A DNA stretch of 64,000 nt from Rhyacophila brunnea (taxonomy: Eukaryota; Arthropoda; Insecta; Trichoptera; Rhyacophilidae), in NCBI GenBank assembly GCA_022495005.1, contig JAGYXB010000269.1:620001-684000 (forward strand), read 5' to 3'. Position numbers and translations under genes: made by a program. The notes below the pieces were generated by a model. That model had not been told where the DNA came from and ran no database searches. It saw only the letters and a list, made by a program, of their open reading frames with translations. Within the stretch, counting starts at the first letter, position 1. Each line of letters starts with the position of its first letter. Shown here one piece after another: positions 55,637 through 64,000 of this stretch.

Positions 55637-57114
55637 CAATCTGAGTGCAGAAAATCAACTGAAGCACTAATATAAGCGTAAAACAATTATTGTGCCTACA
55701 TACATAACTATTGCTGTATTTTTAACACTCAATGTTGGATTGATTTGAGTTACCCCATATCCACCGGTCATGTATATGCAGGCGCGACTCAATGACGGAT
55801 TATCGGATAGGTAGGGGAAAAAATACAAGGGGTCTCCAAACTTGTCAGAGCGTCAAGGAGTCACAAAAATTGTCAGAATTTTAGGGCTCCATAAACCTTA
55901 AACTTACACTGTTAATTACACGTTACCTAAATATAGATTTGAACCATAAGTCATACTATAACATATCAGTATATGACGACAAAAGGGCGCTTCAATTGGC
56001 TGAGATATAGTATGCATTGGACACTGCTTGAAAATGTGCCCTTATATGCTCGGATGCTGGTGCGTGACAGGGTGAAGTCAGTAAGTATTTTATCTGAGAA
56101 ACGGGTTTTATAAAATGTCTCAACTGAATTAGATATACATAATATTATTATCATTTCATCATAGGAATTATATATTTAATATTATTTCATACACCCTCAG
56201 AGGTAGACATCTTAACAGACTCTCACAGAGTCAACAAGGGTGACAACATTACCAAAACATAGCTCAGCTACAATAACTTCCCTTCGAGTGTTTCGCCCCC
56301 ACCGCCACCCTCCGCTGCCGCTGATATGTCCCCACTAATTGAATAAAGCTGCTGCTTTAATCTGGCTCCGAGTGCATTTATCAAATGATCGTTTGATTTC
56401 CTTGTATTCGATCACAGCGCATGTGTAACACACTCCCTTACTTTGAATAGTTCAATGTCTGCTCTCAGAAACGACTCAAGACTTTTTTTAAATTAAATAA
56501 TTTCACGTCATAGAAACGTAAATTTTTTTCTGAAATTGTTGTCTTTAATTAGGTATCTCGAAAAGTAGATCGATTGCATGTATGTTTTTCAAGTTTCTAT
56601 CTGAAAACCAATTAATAAGAATCGATCTGTAAATATTTTCTTGGTGGTAGGTATCACTAACAAAAATGAATGAACATTGTAGGTGATCCTATGTTTGGAG
56701 AATCGAACTGCCAAAACATTTTAACTAAATATATGGTCGTCACCAGGGAAATCGGAAATAATGGGAACTGAAATACCTAACGGGTGTGGAGAAGCAGGCA
56801 ACCGATCTCGAGTGTGGAATAATATGGGAACAACTTCAAGACGTGTCAAGAATACGTCATACGTCGAATACTGACAATTGCGTCAAAATATAGTGTATTG
56901 GAATATCGGAATTATATTTATTAATCTTCTCTGTGGTCGTCACGTATTGTGTAAGCATGGGTATATTGTGTAACAAATTTCAAGTATTTGAGAATACATA
57001 AACTAAAATACCGTTGACTTTTTAAATTCAGTCAGATATACATAAGTACCTATATAAGTAGATATCTACTATAATGACCAGATGAAGTGAATATAATATA
57101 AAAATAGTTTACCT
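55637..57114. other. Non-coding stretch
   Basis: A GC-richer block at about 56275-56420 (CGCCCCCACCGCCACCCTCC, GCTGCTGCTTTAATCTGGCT) has no supported frame. The rest is AT-rich. Confidence 0.4.
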
Positions 57115-57290
57115 TTGTATCCATAGTGGCCTAATTGGAAAAGCACACATTTTTAATGCCGTGGGTTGCGAGGTTGATCCCATGACAGGAAAAAAATACA
57201 TGTTGGTATTTCGGTATGTTTGATCTAGTGCTAAGATCCAACGGCCTAATGTTTAATATCCATTCCTCACTTAAAAAAGCAGTGAGTATA
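57115..57290 (+). mobile_element. Degenerate tRNA-derived SINE
   Basis: TGGCCTAATTGG (57127-57138) is a good polymerase III A box. A damaged B box, GAGGTTGATCCC, follows about 40 bases later in GCCGTGGGTTGCGAGGTTGA, at tRNA-gene spacing. The tail region has no clear boundary and no duplication was found. Confidence 0.5.
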
Positions 57291-58023
57291 ACTTCCTTAC
57301 CCTCACTCTGTTACTTTAACGCAAATTACCATTTTCACTCCAAAGTAAAGCATACGGGCATTCAAATTTATTATGATTAGACCAAGGTTGAATTAATGAT
57401 CAAACTATGCATATAGCTACATTTCGCAGTCATAGATTCGCAGAATCGGTGGCGAATATTTATTGTTTGCATTAACGCAATAGCTTCACGGAGGGTCGTC
57501 TCCGTGAGGGTGGAAATTGCGCGCCCCACAAAATAAAGGGTGCGGGCGAGCCCGATGAAAACTTTTGATTTTGGCCGCAGGCACAAACCAATTATCCAGT
57601 CCGTTCAATTAGGGTGGTCTTCAAGACCCGTCGAACGGAAATCATGAGCGACTCGCTATTGTGACGGGGGTCGCGACCGAATTTTTAGCAATAATTTACC
57701 CCTAATGTGATAAGCTTGACTTGGTAGGATACTTCATCCAAATAGAGCGACGTTTATTTGGATTATTAAGATTAATTTTTAATCTCGAATGAAATGTTTA
57801 TAGATTCTTATTTCATTTACAACCAAATACAGTTTCGACGTAACGTAAAACTAACCCTCAAATAATTTATAAGACATTAAAATTATAGTTTAATGGTTTG
57901 TTTTTAGTGGTTTATTTTAATAAGTGCACGCAACGTGAACAACGTGTCTTTTGCATTACTTTTCTATGCAAACTCAATATGAACATGCTCTTAATATTCA
58001 TTATAGATACTCAAATCACGTGT
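57291..58023. other. Non-coding stretch with GC-rich island
   Basis: About 57476-57700 is GC-rich (GCGCGCCCCACAAAATAAAG, GACGGGGGTCGCGACCGA) and includes the stem-loop at 57486-57507. No frame is supported. It could be a conserved non-coding element. Confidence 0.4.
57486..57507. other. Compact perfect stem-loop
   Basis: TCACGGAG, loop GGTCGT, CTCCGTGA: an 8-bp perfect stem with a 6-nt loop at the edge of a GC-rich island. It could be a structured RNA or a palindromic binding site. No role can be assigned. Confidence 0.4.
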
Positions 58024-58365
58024 GTAGGTAGCAGTGACAAAGGGTGGGGATAAACTGTGGAGATTTGACATGAATAGAGCACACTACACTTTGTCAGTCA
58101 TACCTACTAATTTGTTTTTATTGAACTAAGAACACAAATTGTGGATAGAATTGGTTAGTTTTTAAAAATCAATTTAACCCTGCCTAGACCAGACCATAAT
58201 AGTAACGATAGGCTGTGGAGGTCTGATATACAATTTTTCACTCATACTTATTAATTATTTTCATTAAGAATACTAATTGCAGATGGTTTTGATAAAATTG
58301 TGGTTTGCATTAGACAAGGTTTAATTGAATATTAAAAACTAATCAATACGATAATCAATTTGTAT

Positions 58366-58436
58366 TATTTTTTTACCATGTCGGATCCTAATAAGATCAT
58401 ATATGGGCCTCCATTCTGTAGACTTAGAGGTTTGTA
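58366..58436 (-). mobile_element. SINE 3' fragment (family of the 6.66-kb SINE)
   Basis: On the minus strand ACAAACCTCTAAGTCTACAG, then GAGGCCCATAT and TTAGGATCCGACATGGT match 6842-6897 of the complete SINE and end in an A-run (T-run at about 58367-58373). The tRNA head is missing, as in a 5'-truncated insertion. Confidence 0.7.
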
Positions 58437-58457
58437 TGCTTAGTTCAATGAAAACAT

Positions 58458-58711
58458 ATATCGTCGTTGAAACTAGAAAATTGTGTAACTCCGTTTTAAT
58501 CGAAAATTGACTTTGAATGCCATCTAGTGGCCGTTGATAATATCTATCTGTCTTGCAAATTTTGTAATTCCAGAAAAATTGTATCATTGTTAAATCATGG
58601 ATGATTTCACTCCAAAACCATACATTTGTATAGGAAACCATAATATTTTTTGTCTCTCCTGTAAAGTAGTGTTTTTGGAGTTACACAATTTTCTAGTTTC
58701 AACGACGATAT
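58458..58711. mobile_element. 254-bp hairpin insertion with perfect 35-bp arms
   Basis: The arm ATATCGTCGTTGAAACTAGA and onward to AACTCC (58458-58492) is repeated perfectly in inverse at 58677-58711. It interrupts family B sequence between TTCAATGAAAAC and ATTGACTG, where copies 1 and 2 are continuous. Perfect arms inside a diverged host element suggest it is the younger insertion. The superfamily is unknown. Confidence 0.75.
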
Positions 58712-58794
58712 GTAGATTGACTGTGAAAATTTATTATTCAGTATTTATGTCGGATCACAACAGTCTACCTCCACCCTTCGCCACTGGTATGTAT

Positions 58795-59272
58795 GTTGGT
58801 ACACATTATTAACTCCAATTGCGGATAGTGTCGAGTGGTATTTAAAGATCTTAGGCGTCCAAACCTGGAAGAAAGGGCTTTGAATAGATCTGGAAGATGA
58901 ATTCCGACCATGAGGCCAATATATTCATAGATAAGAAGGCTAAGAGTATATTTATTTAATTACACAAACGTCAATCTTAATTTGAGTAAACAGAAACTCT
59001 GGATGTATCGATACCTAGATACTAAGAATATTGAGAAAATTTTATTAGATCATTAAAATCTTTAATGTTAAAAAATGACCATTACGAAAAAACCCAATCA
59101 TAAAGTCCTCTCGGATTTAATCGAGCGACGCGAAATTGACGACCATTTGTCGGACAAAAAGTATTCAATAAATCTATCAGGTACGCATGCTCGATACTGA
59201 CAGATGACTCTGTTTCATGCAGTGATTCCGATGATAATTCAAAACTCATGTTAAACCGATATAGCTAAAATG
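58795..59272. other. AT-rich non-coding stretch
   Basis: Nothing recognised. Confidence 0.5.
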
Positions 59273-59718
59273 AAGGGTACACGGGCAAAACAAATGTCAC
59301 AAAACTAAAAGTTGTCATAATTAACAATTTAATTTTTGAACAAATTGGACATTCCTAGTTTTTGTATCGGTTAAAAAAGAACTATTTTTTTGCATCTTTC
59401 GCGCAATACTTGTATTGCAGTTTTCATTTATTTATACACACTTCGAAAATACACAATACAAAATACCAACTGCCAACCAGTAAAAACATAACATAAAAGT
59501 TGACGTTTTGACATTCCTCATTACAACATGTCATGAGTCCTTTTCCATTTTTGGATCTGCACATGGTATTAAGAAATCGTTCTTTTTGGAGGATTGTGAT
59601 TTGTTTTATACTTTTTCATGAATGTAGATAAAAATACACGTGGAAATGTAAGCGTTACTATACAAGTCATTTTTCAGTTTTATGTGACATTTCTTGTTTT
59701 ATCCTACACGGCACCCTT
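59273..59718. mobile_element. Inverted-repeat (MITE-like) element, 446 bp
   Basis: AAGGGTACACGGGCAAAACA then AATGTCACAAAACT pairs with the reversed right end AAGGGTGCCGTGTAGGATAA then AAATGTCACATAAAACT, over about 50 bp with gaps. The flanks TAAAATGA and TAAAATAG (if the repeat starts at AGGGT) are a possible 8-bp duplication matching at 6 positions. It is non-coding. Confidence 0.6.
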
Positions 59719-61185
59719 AAAATAGATGGGACCAAAGAATTTGAACTATAAAGAGAAGGAGCCTCTTACGTTATTTATATTACATTTGAAATTGCTTCAA
59801 ATGTGCTGTTAAATTGTCAAGTAATTTGCATTGTAAATTTTACACTTTTTATCGCCCACGTCTCTATCCAAATCCCAACAATTTCATAAATCTCTATTAC
59901 ATGTGGAGATAATGAATGCTAGATAAGAATAGCTGTGAAGCTTGAACCTGAAATGGATAGAACCTACATATTATTGTATATTGTTTTTAGAATTGCTTCA
60001 TATTATAACAGGGTCGGAACCATCGATTCACTTGTGAAAGGCCAGACCGTTTTAATTACTACACCATCACACAATTCGTGTATTTTCGTCAAGCATACAT
60101 TAAAAGACCTGCCAAATATGGTGGCAACAAATAATGGATCACGTCTCAATGTAAAAATATACAATGTATATTCTTCTCTGATTACCGATTTAACAACACT
60201 TAAATATTGCGGAATCGTCAAAGCGTTGTAACAGAAGATGTTTTTGATAAAAATGAGTGAATGCCCGGAATACTCGTGCGAAATGTATTATGTCCACCGC
60301 TGAAAACACATGTCGGTACCTGTATGACGCGATGTTGGTTGCAGGTATAAAAGATTTATATCGCGCGATCCATCAGACGATGGCACGACAAAAGGCTATC
60401 ATGGCAAATTGTCGAACCCTCATAAAGGGAAGGTCAGATTCGTTGATCTCTTTTTACGCCACAAGGTGCAGCAAATTATTTTAATACTTTTAATAATCCT
60501 AACGTTGTTTTGTTTTCAAAAATACCTCGACACTGATACGGAAAATATGATTTTTTCAGTAAAATGGAACAAAAAATATTACTGGGGTAATCCATTTCTC
60601 ACTATTAAATTGTTTTATTATATAACATAAAAGTCAATCTATGTTGAATTTAAAATTACCCATTAGATAAATCTGTTAAGAAACATCTTCCCGAGGCGGC
60701 CCAGATCCACATAGGATTAGAGAGCCAATTAATAATAATAACTTACCATTAGGTATTTCAGCAAACAATGAAAAATGTTATAAAATAGTTTTTTTAATTA
60801 ATTTTTTTGTTAAAACTTTCAATGTGACAATATTAAAATTTTGCAGAAAAGATAAAAAACTGCTTTGTGTAAAAATACAAATATGTGGGTCATTGAATAT
60901 CTTGATCTATATAACATGTAGAGGGGGCTCCTCATCTTCGAGTATATTTTGTAATCCCGGTTTCACATATAAAATCATCTCGTCTAAGACACGGTTATAA
61001 ATCAAAACCGTCGCCATTATTGTAACTCTCTTCTGCATGCACAGATGAGACGTCACGCGGATATAATATTTTACTATTCTAACTGCGGCCCATTTTGAAT
61101 GAAATTGGTTACATGCGATAAACAGATATATTTATGAAGGAAAACAAACACTTGCATTGATTATAAATATGTATAAAATAGATAG
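59719..61185. other. Non-coding stretch with unsupported open frames
   Basis: Plus-strand frames of 98, 75 and 73 codons (59935-60630) overlap one another and a 72-codon minus frame. None shows a domain, so none is called. Confidence 0.4.
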
Positions 61186-61600
61186 AGAGAAGAATATAAT
61201 ATTACAACTAGAAAGTTTCCATATATAAATTATAATATAATAAAGCCCGATAAGATAGAAAGTAATTACATGAGAAAAATAATAAAGACATTGAATTATT
61301 TTATAGCCGAAAAGGTAACATTGTTATAATATATTATATGATAAGAATTATTGAAACATTTATGAGTAATCTAAGATAGAACAGAGAAAAGAATAATAAG
61401 GAAAAATAAAGACACAGATTTGAAATTCGATTAAGTAATTTCAATTAAGTACCCAAAATTTTGGAGATATTGCGTAGAATCAGGTGAATTATTGAATGGA
61501 TAAACGTTGGAGAAATAAATATCACAATTTAAACAAGAGCGCTGAATAAAGGTGTTTCGTGTAAAATTAGAATTATTTTCATTATGAATGACATGGACGT
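61186..61600 (-). pseudogene. CR1/Jockey-type LINE 3' end, copy 2
   Basis: On the minus strand NTFIQRSCLNCDIYFSNVYP and FNNSPDSTQY align with the last coding block of copy 1 (50283-50420). The downstream untranslated region shares ATTTTGGAGATA (plus strand) and GAAAGTTTCCATATATAAAT-type sequence. It is short, dead and more truncated than copy 1. Confidence 0.55.
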
Positions 61601-61609
61601 TTAACCTTT

Positions 61610-61936
61610 TTGAATATTACGTTTTTACCAAAAATGTCGCACCAATGCTATATGCGAAAGTACATTAAGTTACATATTGTGTTTTGTGAATGTTTAACCG
61701 AAACCTACAAATTTGAATTTGCCTCAACTGGTCCGATGAATGATACAATATTATCATTCACGGGATTCCCATACTCATGCAAGAATACAATTATTATTAT
61801 CAAGGTGACTCAGATGCCATATTGTGCTTTGATAAATTCAAACAAAAAAAAACTATCCATCCAATGCTGTAATGATCGAAAATATGGCCGCGAATTCTAC
61901 AACGTCGTCCCAACAGAAATAAAATTGTTAAAGTGA
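61610..61936 (+). CDS. Hypothetical 108-codon open frame, unrecognised
   Basis: This is the longest frame in the window with no repeat assignment other than the one at 19.7 kb. It contains seven Cys, spaced as SHQCYM, VFCECL, YSCKN, PYCAL and IQCCND, and no obvious signal peptide or membrane segment. No family is recognised, no splice sites are convincing, and a LINE fragment abuts it upstream. It could be a repeat-derived or chance frame, so the CDS label is tentative. Confidence 0.15.
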   Translation: MNITFLPKMSHQCYMRKYIKLHIVFCECLTETYKFEFASTGPMNDTILSFTGFPYSCKNTIIIIKVTQMPYCALINSNKKKLSIQCCNDRKYGREFYNVVPTEIKLLK

Positions 61937-62685
61937 GCCCGAGGGCCTAGCTAACACAAAACACCCCGAAATTATCCTTCTTATAATATATAAACATCAT
62001 TATACATTATAATAACGACTCGAATAAATTCTTCTCACGATTATCCTGCGTGGGGATCGAAACTATGTCTCGGTAATTTATTTTGGGATCATCATCGTTT
62101 TTTGTGAAAGTCCTTTCGGTATATCACAATGCACCTTCTTATATTTTGAAGGTTTGAAAATTATTATAAAATAACCTCTAAATATAAATTCGAAAGTTAA
62201 AAATCATCACACGTCAAATGTCATTCATTGTTTCATTTGAATTGCATCGAAATTTGCAATTGAGGCTCAATCTAGAACAGATTTTGGGTTAGTATTTTTT
62301 CAAACGTGATTGGGTAAAAACAGACTATACTAGAAAAATTCTACTAGTCTACTCAGATAGAAAAGAAAAATTCCAAATACCTACATATTTCAAACATAGT
62401 TATATGTCATTATCATGATTGAGTTTAAATGGTAGGAAATTTATCAGTGATATATATTTACATTACTATCTATATTAATTCATTAATATATTACTTGATT
62501 GGTGTCTAAATACCAAAAATGCTCGGAAGACAAACCAGCTGTCAGTAAATAATCAATAACTAAAAAAATTGATAATGTAACAAAAAATCGTTCATATATG
62601 TACCATATTGTTATATTATATGTTTTTCCTAAATTATCTGTATGTATCTCTACCTGTAACGCATAAGCAGTCTCTATCGGATGGT
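61937..62685. other. AT-rich non-coding stretch
   Basis: Nothing recognised. Confidence 0.5.
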
Positions 62686-62970
62686 TGGATAGATATAGCT
62701 TGCGTCTTTGTTGCGGTATTGCATAAATATAACACCCACGTTGGCGTTGCAACCATTTCATGCGCGCCACTCTACGTACCTATATACGTTCCGCTAACAC
62801 GACTCTTAACTCATTCACACATGACACCCCGGCTTAAAATACACCGGCTTTATCGAAACATATACCTACCAATTTAAATTGGTATTCAAATCAACCCGTT
62901 CTTTAGCTATGAATATTGGTACTCTATATTACTTTGCTTACGATATTATTGTTAGCTAAATAATATTATT
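62686..62970 (+). repeat. Repeat F, copy 2
   Basis: Matches 32387-32770 in order and orientation (TTGCGTCTTTGTTGCG, ACACCCACGTTG, AAAATACACCGGCTTTAT, TTGGTATTCAAATCAA, GTTAGCTAAAT). The class is unknown. The open frames here are repeat-driven. Confidence 0.55.
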
Positions 62971-64000
62971 ATGCACATCGACAAGAATTTTGACAGGTGG
63001 CACAGCCATCTGGTAATTTTTCTGGTATTATTATCTAATATGAAACAATAGATACAAGTTTCTGACAAACTTTTCATTAAAAAAAATATTTACAAATAAT
63101 TCCCGAAATTTATGCGTTTTCTAACACTAGTTTTCGCGATCAAAAATCGATCCAGATCCCGGGATTGCAAGCCCTAGTTGTAAATATAAACTATTTATGT
63201 TTTTGACACTAACTAAAATGCTATTATTATTGTTACGTTATTATATAACAGACGTTTACATTTCTCACGTGTTTCAAATAAATGTAACGCTCGCAAATTA
63301 ACACAACTGCATACGCTTGCATAGACTTACCACGTACCCACTAGCTATCTAATAAATATTCTGTTTTTAATAATACTAATTAGCATGCAATGTCCAACAA
63401 GACGCAGGATTTTTACAATTATATTAAATAGGCATAAATCTTTTTCTCACTCACCAGTGCGTAGACTGGCATATATTATATTTTTATTTATTGGCGCCCA
63501 CAGCTAGTGGTGTTCCTCAAGGCGCTTGCCTTGCACGAGCCGGTTGATAAAATACACCATATTTTACCGAACCGGTTCATATTTAATGGTCACATACCAT
63601 AATATTAATTATTTACAACGATAGCATTAACTAAGAATAAATTACAATTTTCTTAGATCGCAGGTTATATAATATATCGATGGTGCAGATCACAAACCTA
63701 TTATGTCAAATCTTATCGATTTTGACTTTATGCTATCAAAATATTAACAAAAATTGAACGGATCTGTTTAACTTTACCTCCTATATCAAAGAAAAATATA
63801 GCCCGAGTTATTCAACTTTTAATTAAAACTCCAATGTCATATTCATCGTATTCGGCTGCACAAACCTCATATACGACGTGAAGAAGGAGTTTTAAGAATA
63901 AAGGTTACCACAGCAATGTGAAGTTGCTGCATATTACTTATATTATATCTGTTCATTGCATGAAGCTGTCAGTTAAGTTGTACAATAAAAACTCTATACA
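62971..64000. other. Non-coding stretch with a possible RT scrap
   Basis: At 63503-63532 the plus frame reads ASGVPQGACL, resembling the GVPQG..L motif of non-LTR reverse transcriptases, but nothing around it continues the domain. AACCGGTT motifs at 63530-63585 resemble those near 32.05-32.11 kb. No gene. Confidence 0.35.

Larger units (their letters stand above)
58032..58786. mobile_element. hAT-type family B, copy 3, with nested insertions
   Basis: It begins CAGTGACAAAGGGTGGGG and the reverse complement of its right end is CAGTGGCGAAGGGTGGAGG. The flanks GTAGGTAG (58024-58031) and GTATGTAT (58787-58794) agree at 6 of 8 positions, an aged duplication. The outer parts match 12651-13257. The extra length comes from a SINE tail (58366-58436) and a 254-bp hairpin (58458-58711). 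It encodes nothing. Confidence 0.75.

Noticed and set aside
59935..60630. Three plus-strand frames of 73-98 codons
   Set aside because: They overlap each other and a minus frame and show no domain or repeat structure. Similarity to repeat R is limited to a 14-bp match around TCAAAGCGTTGTAA.
1..64000. LTR retrotransposon or endogenous viral insertion
   Set aside because: No paired long terminal repeats, protease, integrase, gag or viral motifs were seen.

Overview
This window looks like lepidopteran (moth or butterfly) nuclear DNA. The case is indirect. The sequence is strongly AT-rich, short GTAGGTACCTAC-type motifs recur throughout, TTAGG pentamers (the insect telomere unit) occur inside repeats, and the mobile elements are insect types: mariner, a DD41D rosa-like element, several hAT elements, tRNA-derived SINEs, CR1/Jockey-type LINE tails and a Helitron-like element with a minisatellite core. 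There are no bacterial-style genes, and I found no intact host protein gene. The window is best read as intergenic or intronic DNA packed with dead or non-autonomous transposable elements. The only long recognisable protein-coding sequences are two broken transposases.

Layout. 0-12 kb: AT-rich DNA with a GC-rich coding-like island (2.1-2.5 kb), a family A repeat (3.6-4.0), an inverted-repeat element (5.0-5.4), a complete tRNA-derived SINE with target duplications (6.66-6.91), an inverted-repeat element flanked by TTAA (7.35-7.69) and a GC-rich patch with a CACGTG palindrome (9.8-10.25). 12-24 kb: three hAT elements with perfect 8-bp duplications (12.65-13.26, 14.51-14.90, 15.70-15.94), repeat R (19.25-19.66), a TTAGG-loop hairpin (20.15-20.32), a second family A copy (21.4-21.9) and two copies of hairpin element C (21.9-23.1). 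27-31 kb: a dense composite of LINE tail, hAT B fragment, hairpin D and SINE, joined end to end (27.79-28.85), then a second TTAGG-loop hairpin (29.47-29.64) and a deletion derivative of a rosa-like DD41D transposon (29.75-30.68).

31-47 kb: two copies of hairpin E, repeat F, a mariner (36.63-37.93) nested inside a second copy of repeat R, an 882-bp hAT (38.58-39.46), three more family A copies, and a 2.2-kb Helitron-like element built on about 14 units of a 110-130-bp minisatellite (43.94-46.15). 48-64 kb: a 240-bp hairpin element, two CR1/Jockey-type LINE tails (50.0-50.6 and 61.2-61.6, minus strand), a 3.4-kb hAT-type element bounded by identical 8-bp duplications and carrying a nested 5'-truncated LINE (52.19-55.63), a degenerate SINE, a third hAT B copy that itself holds a SINE tail and a 254-bp hairpin insertion (58.03-58.79), another inverted-repeat element (59.27-59.72) and a second repeat F copy.

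The elements interact mainly by nesting. Mariner sits in repeat R, and the unoccupied R copy at 19.5 kb shows the pre-insertion site. A LINE sits in a hAT element, a hairpin and a SINE sit in a hAT element, and a TTAGG-loop hairpin fragment sits in family A. Nothing here is a convincing new gene system. The most distinctive pattern is the small, roughly 173-bp hairpin element with 8-bp duplications whose loop carries TTAGG-like repeats.
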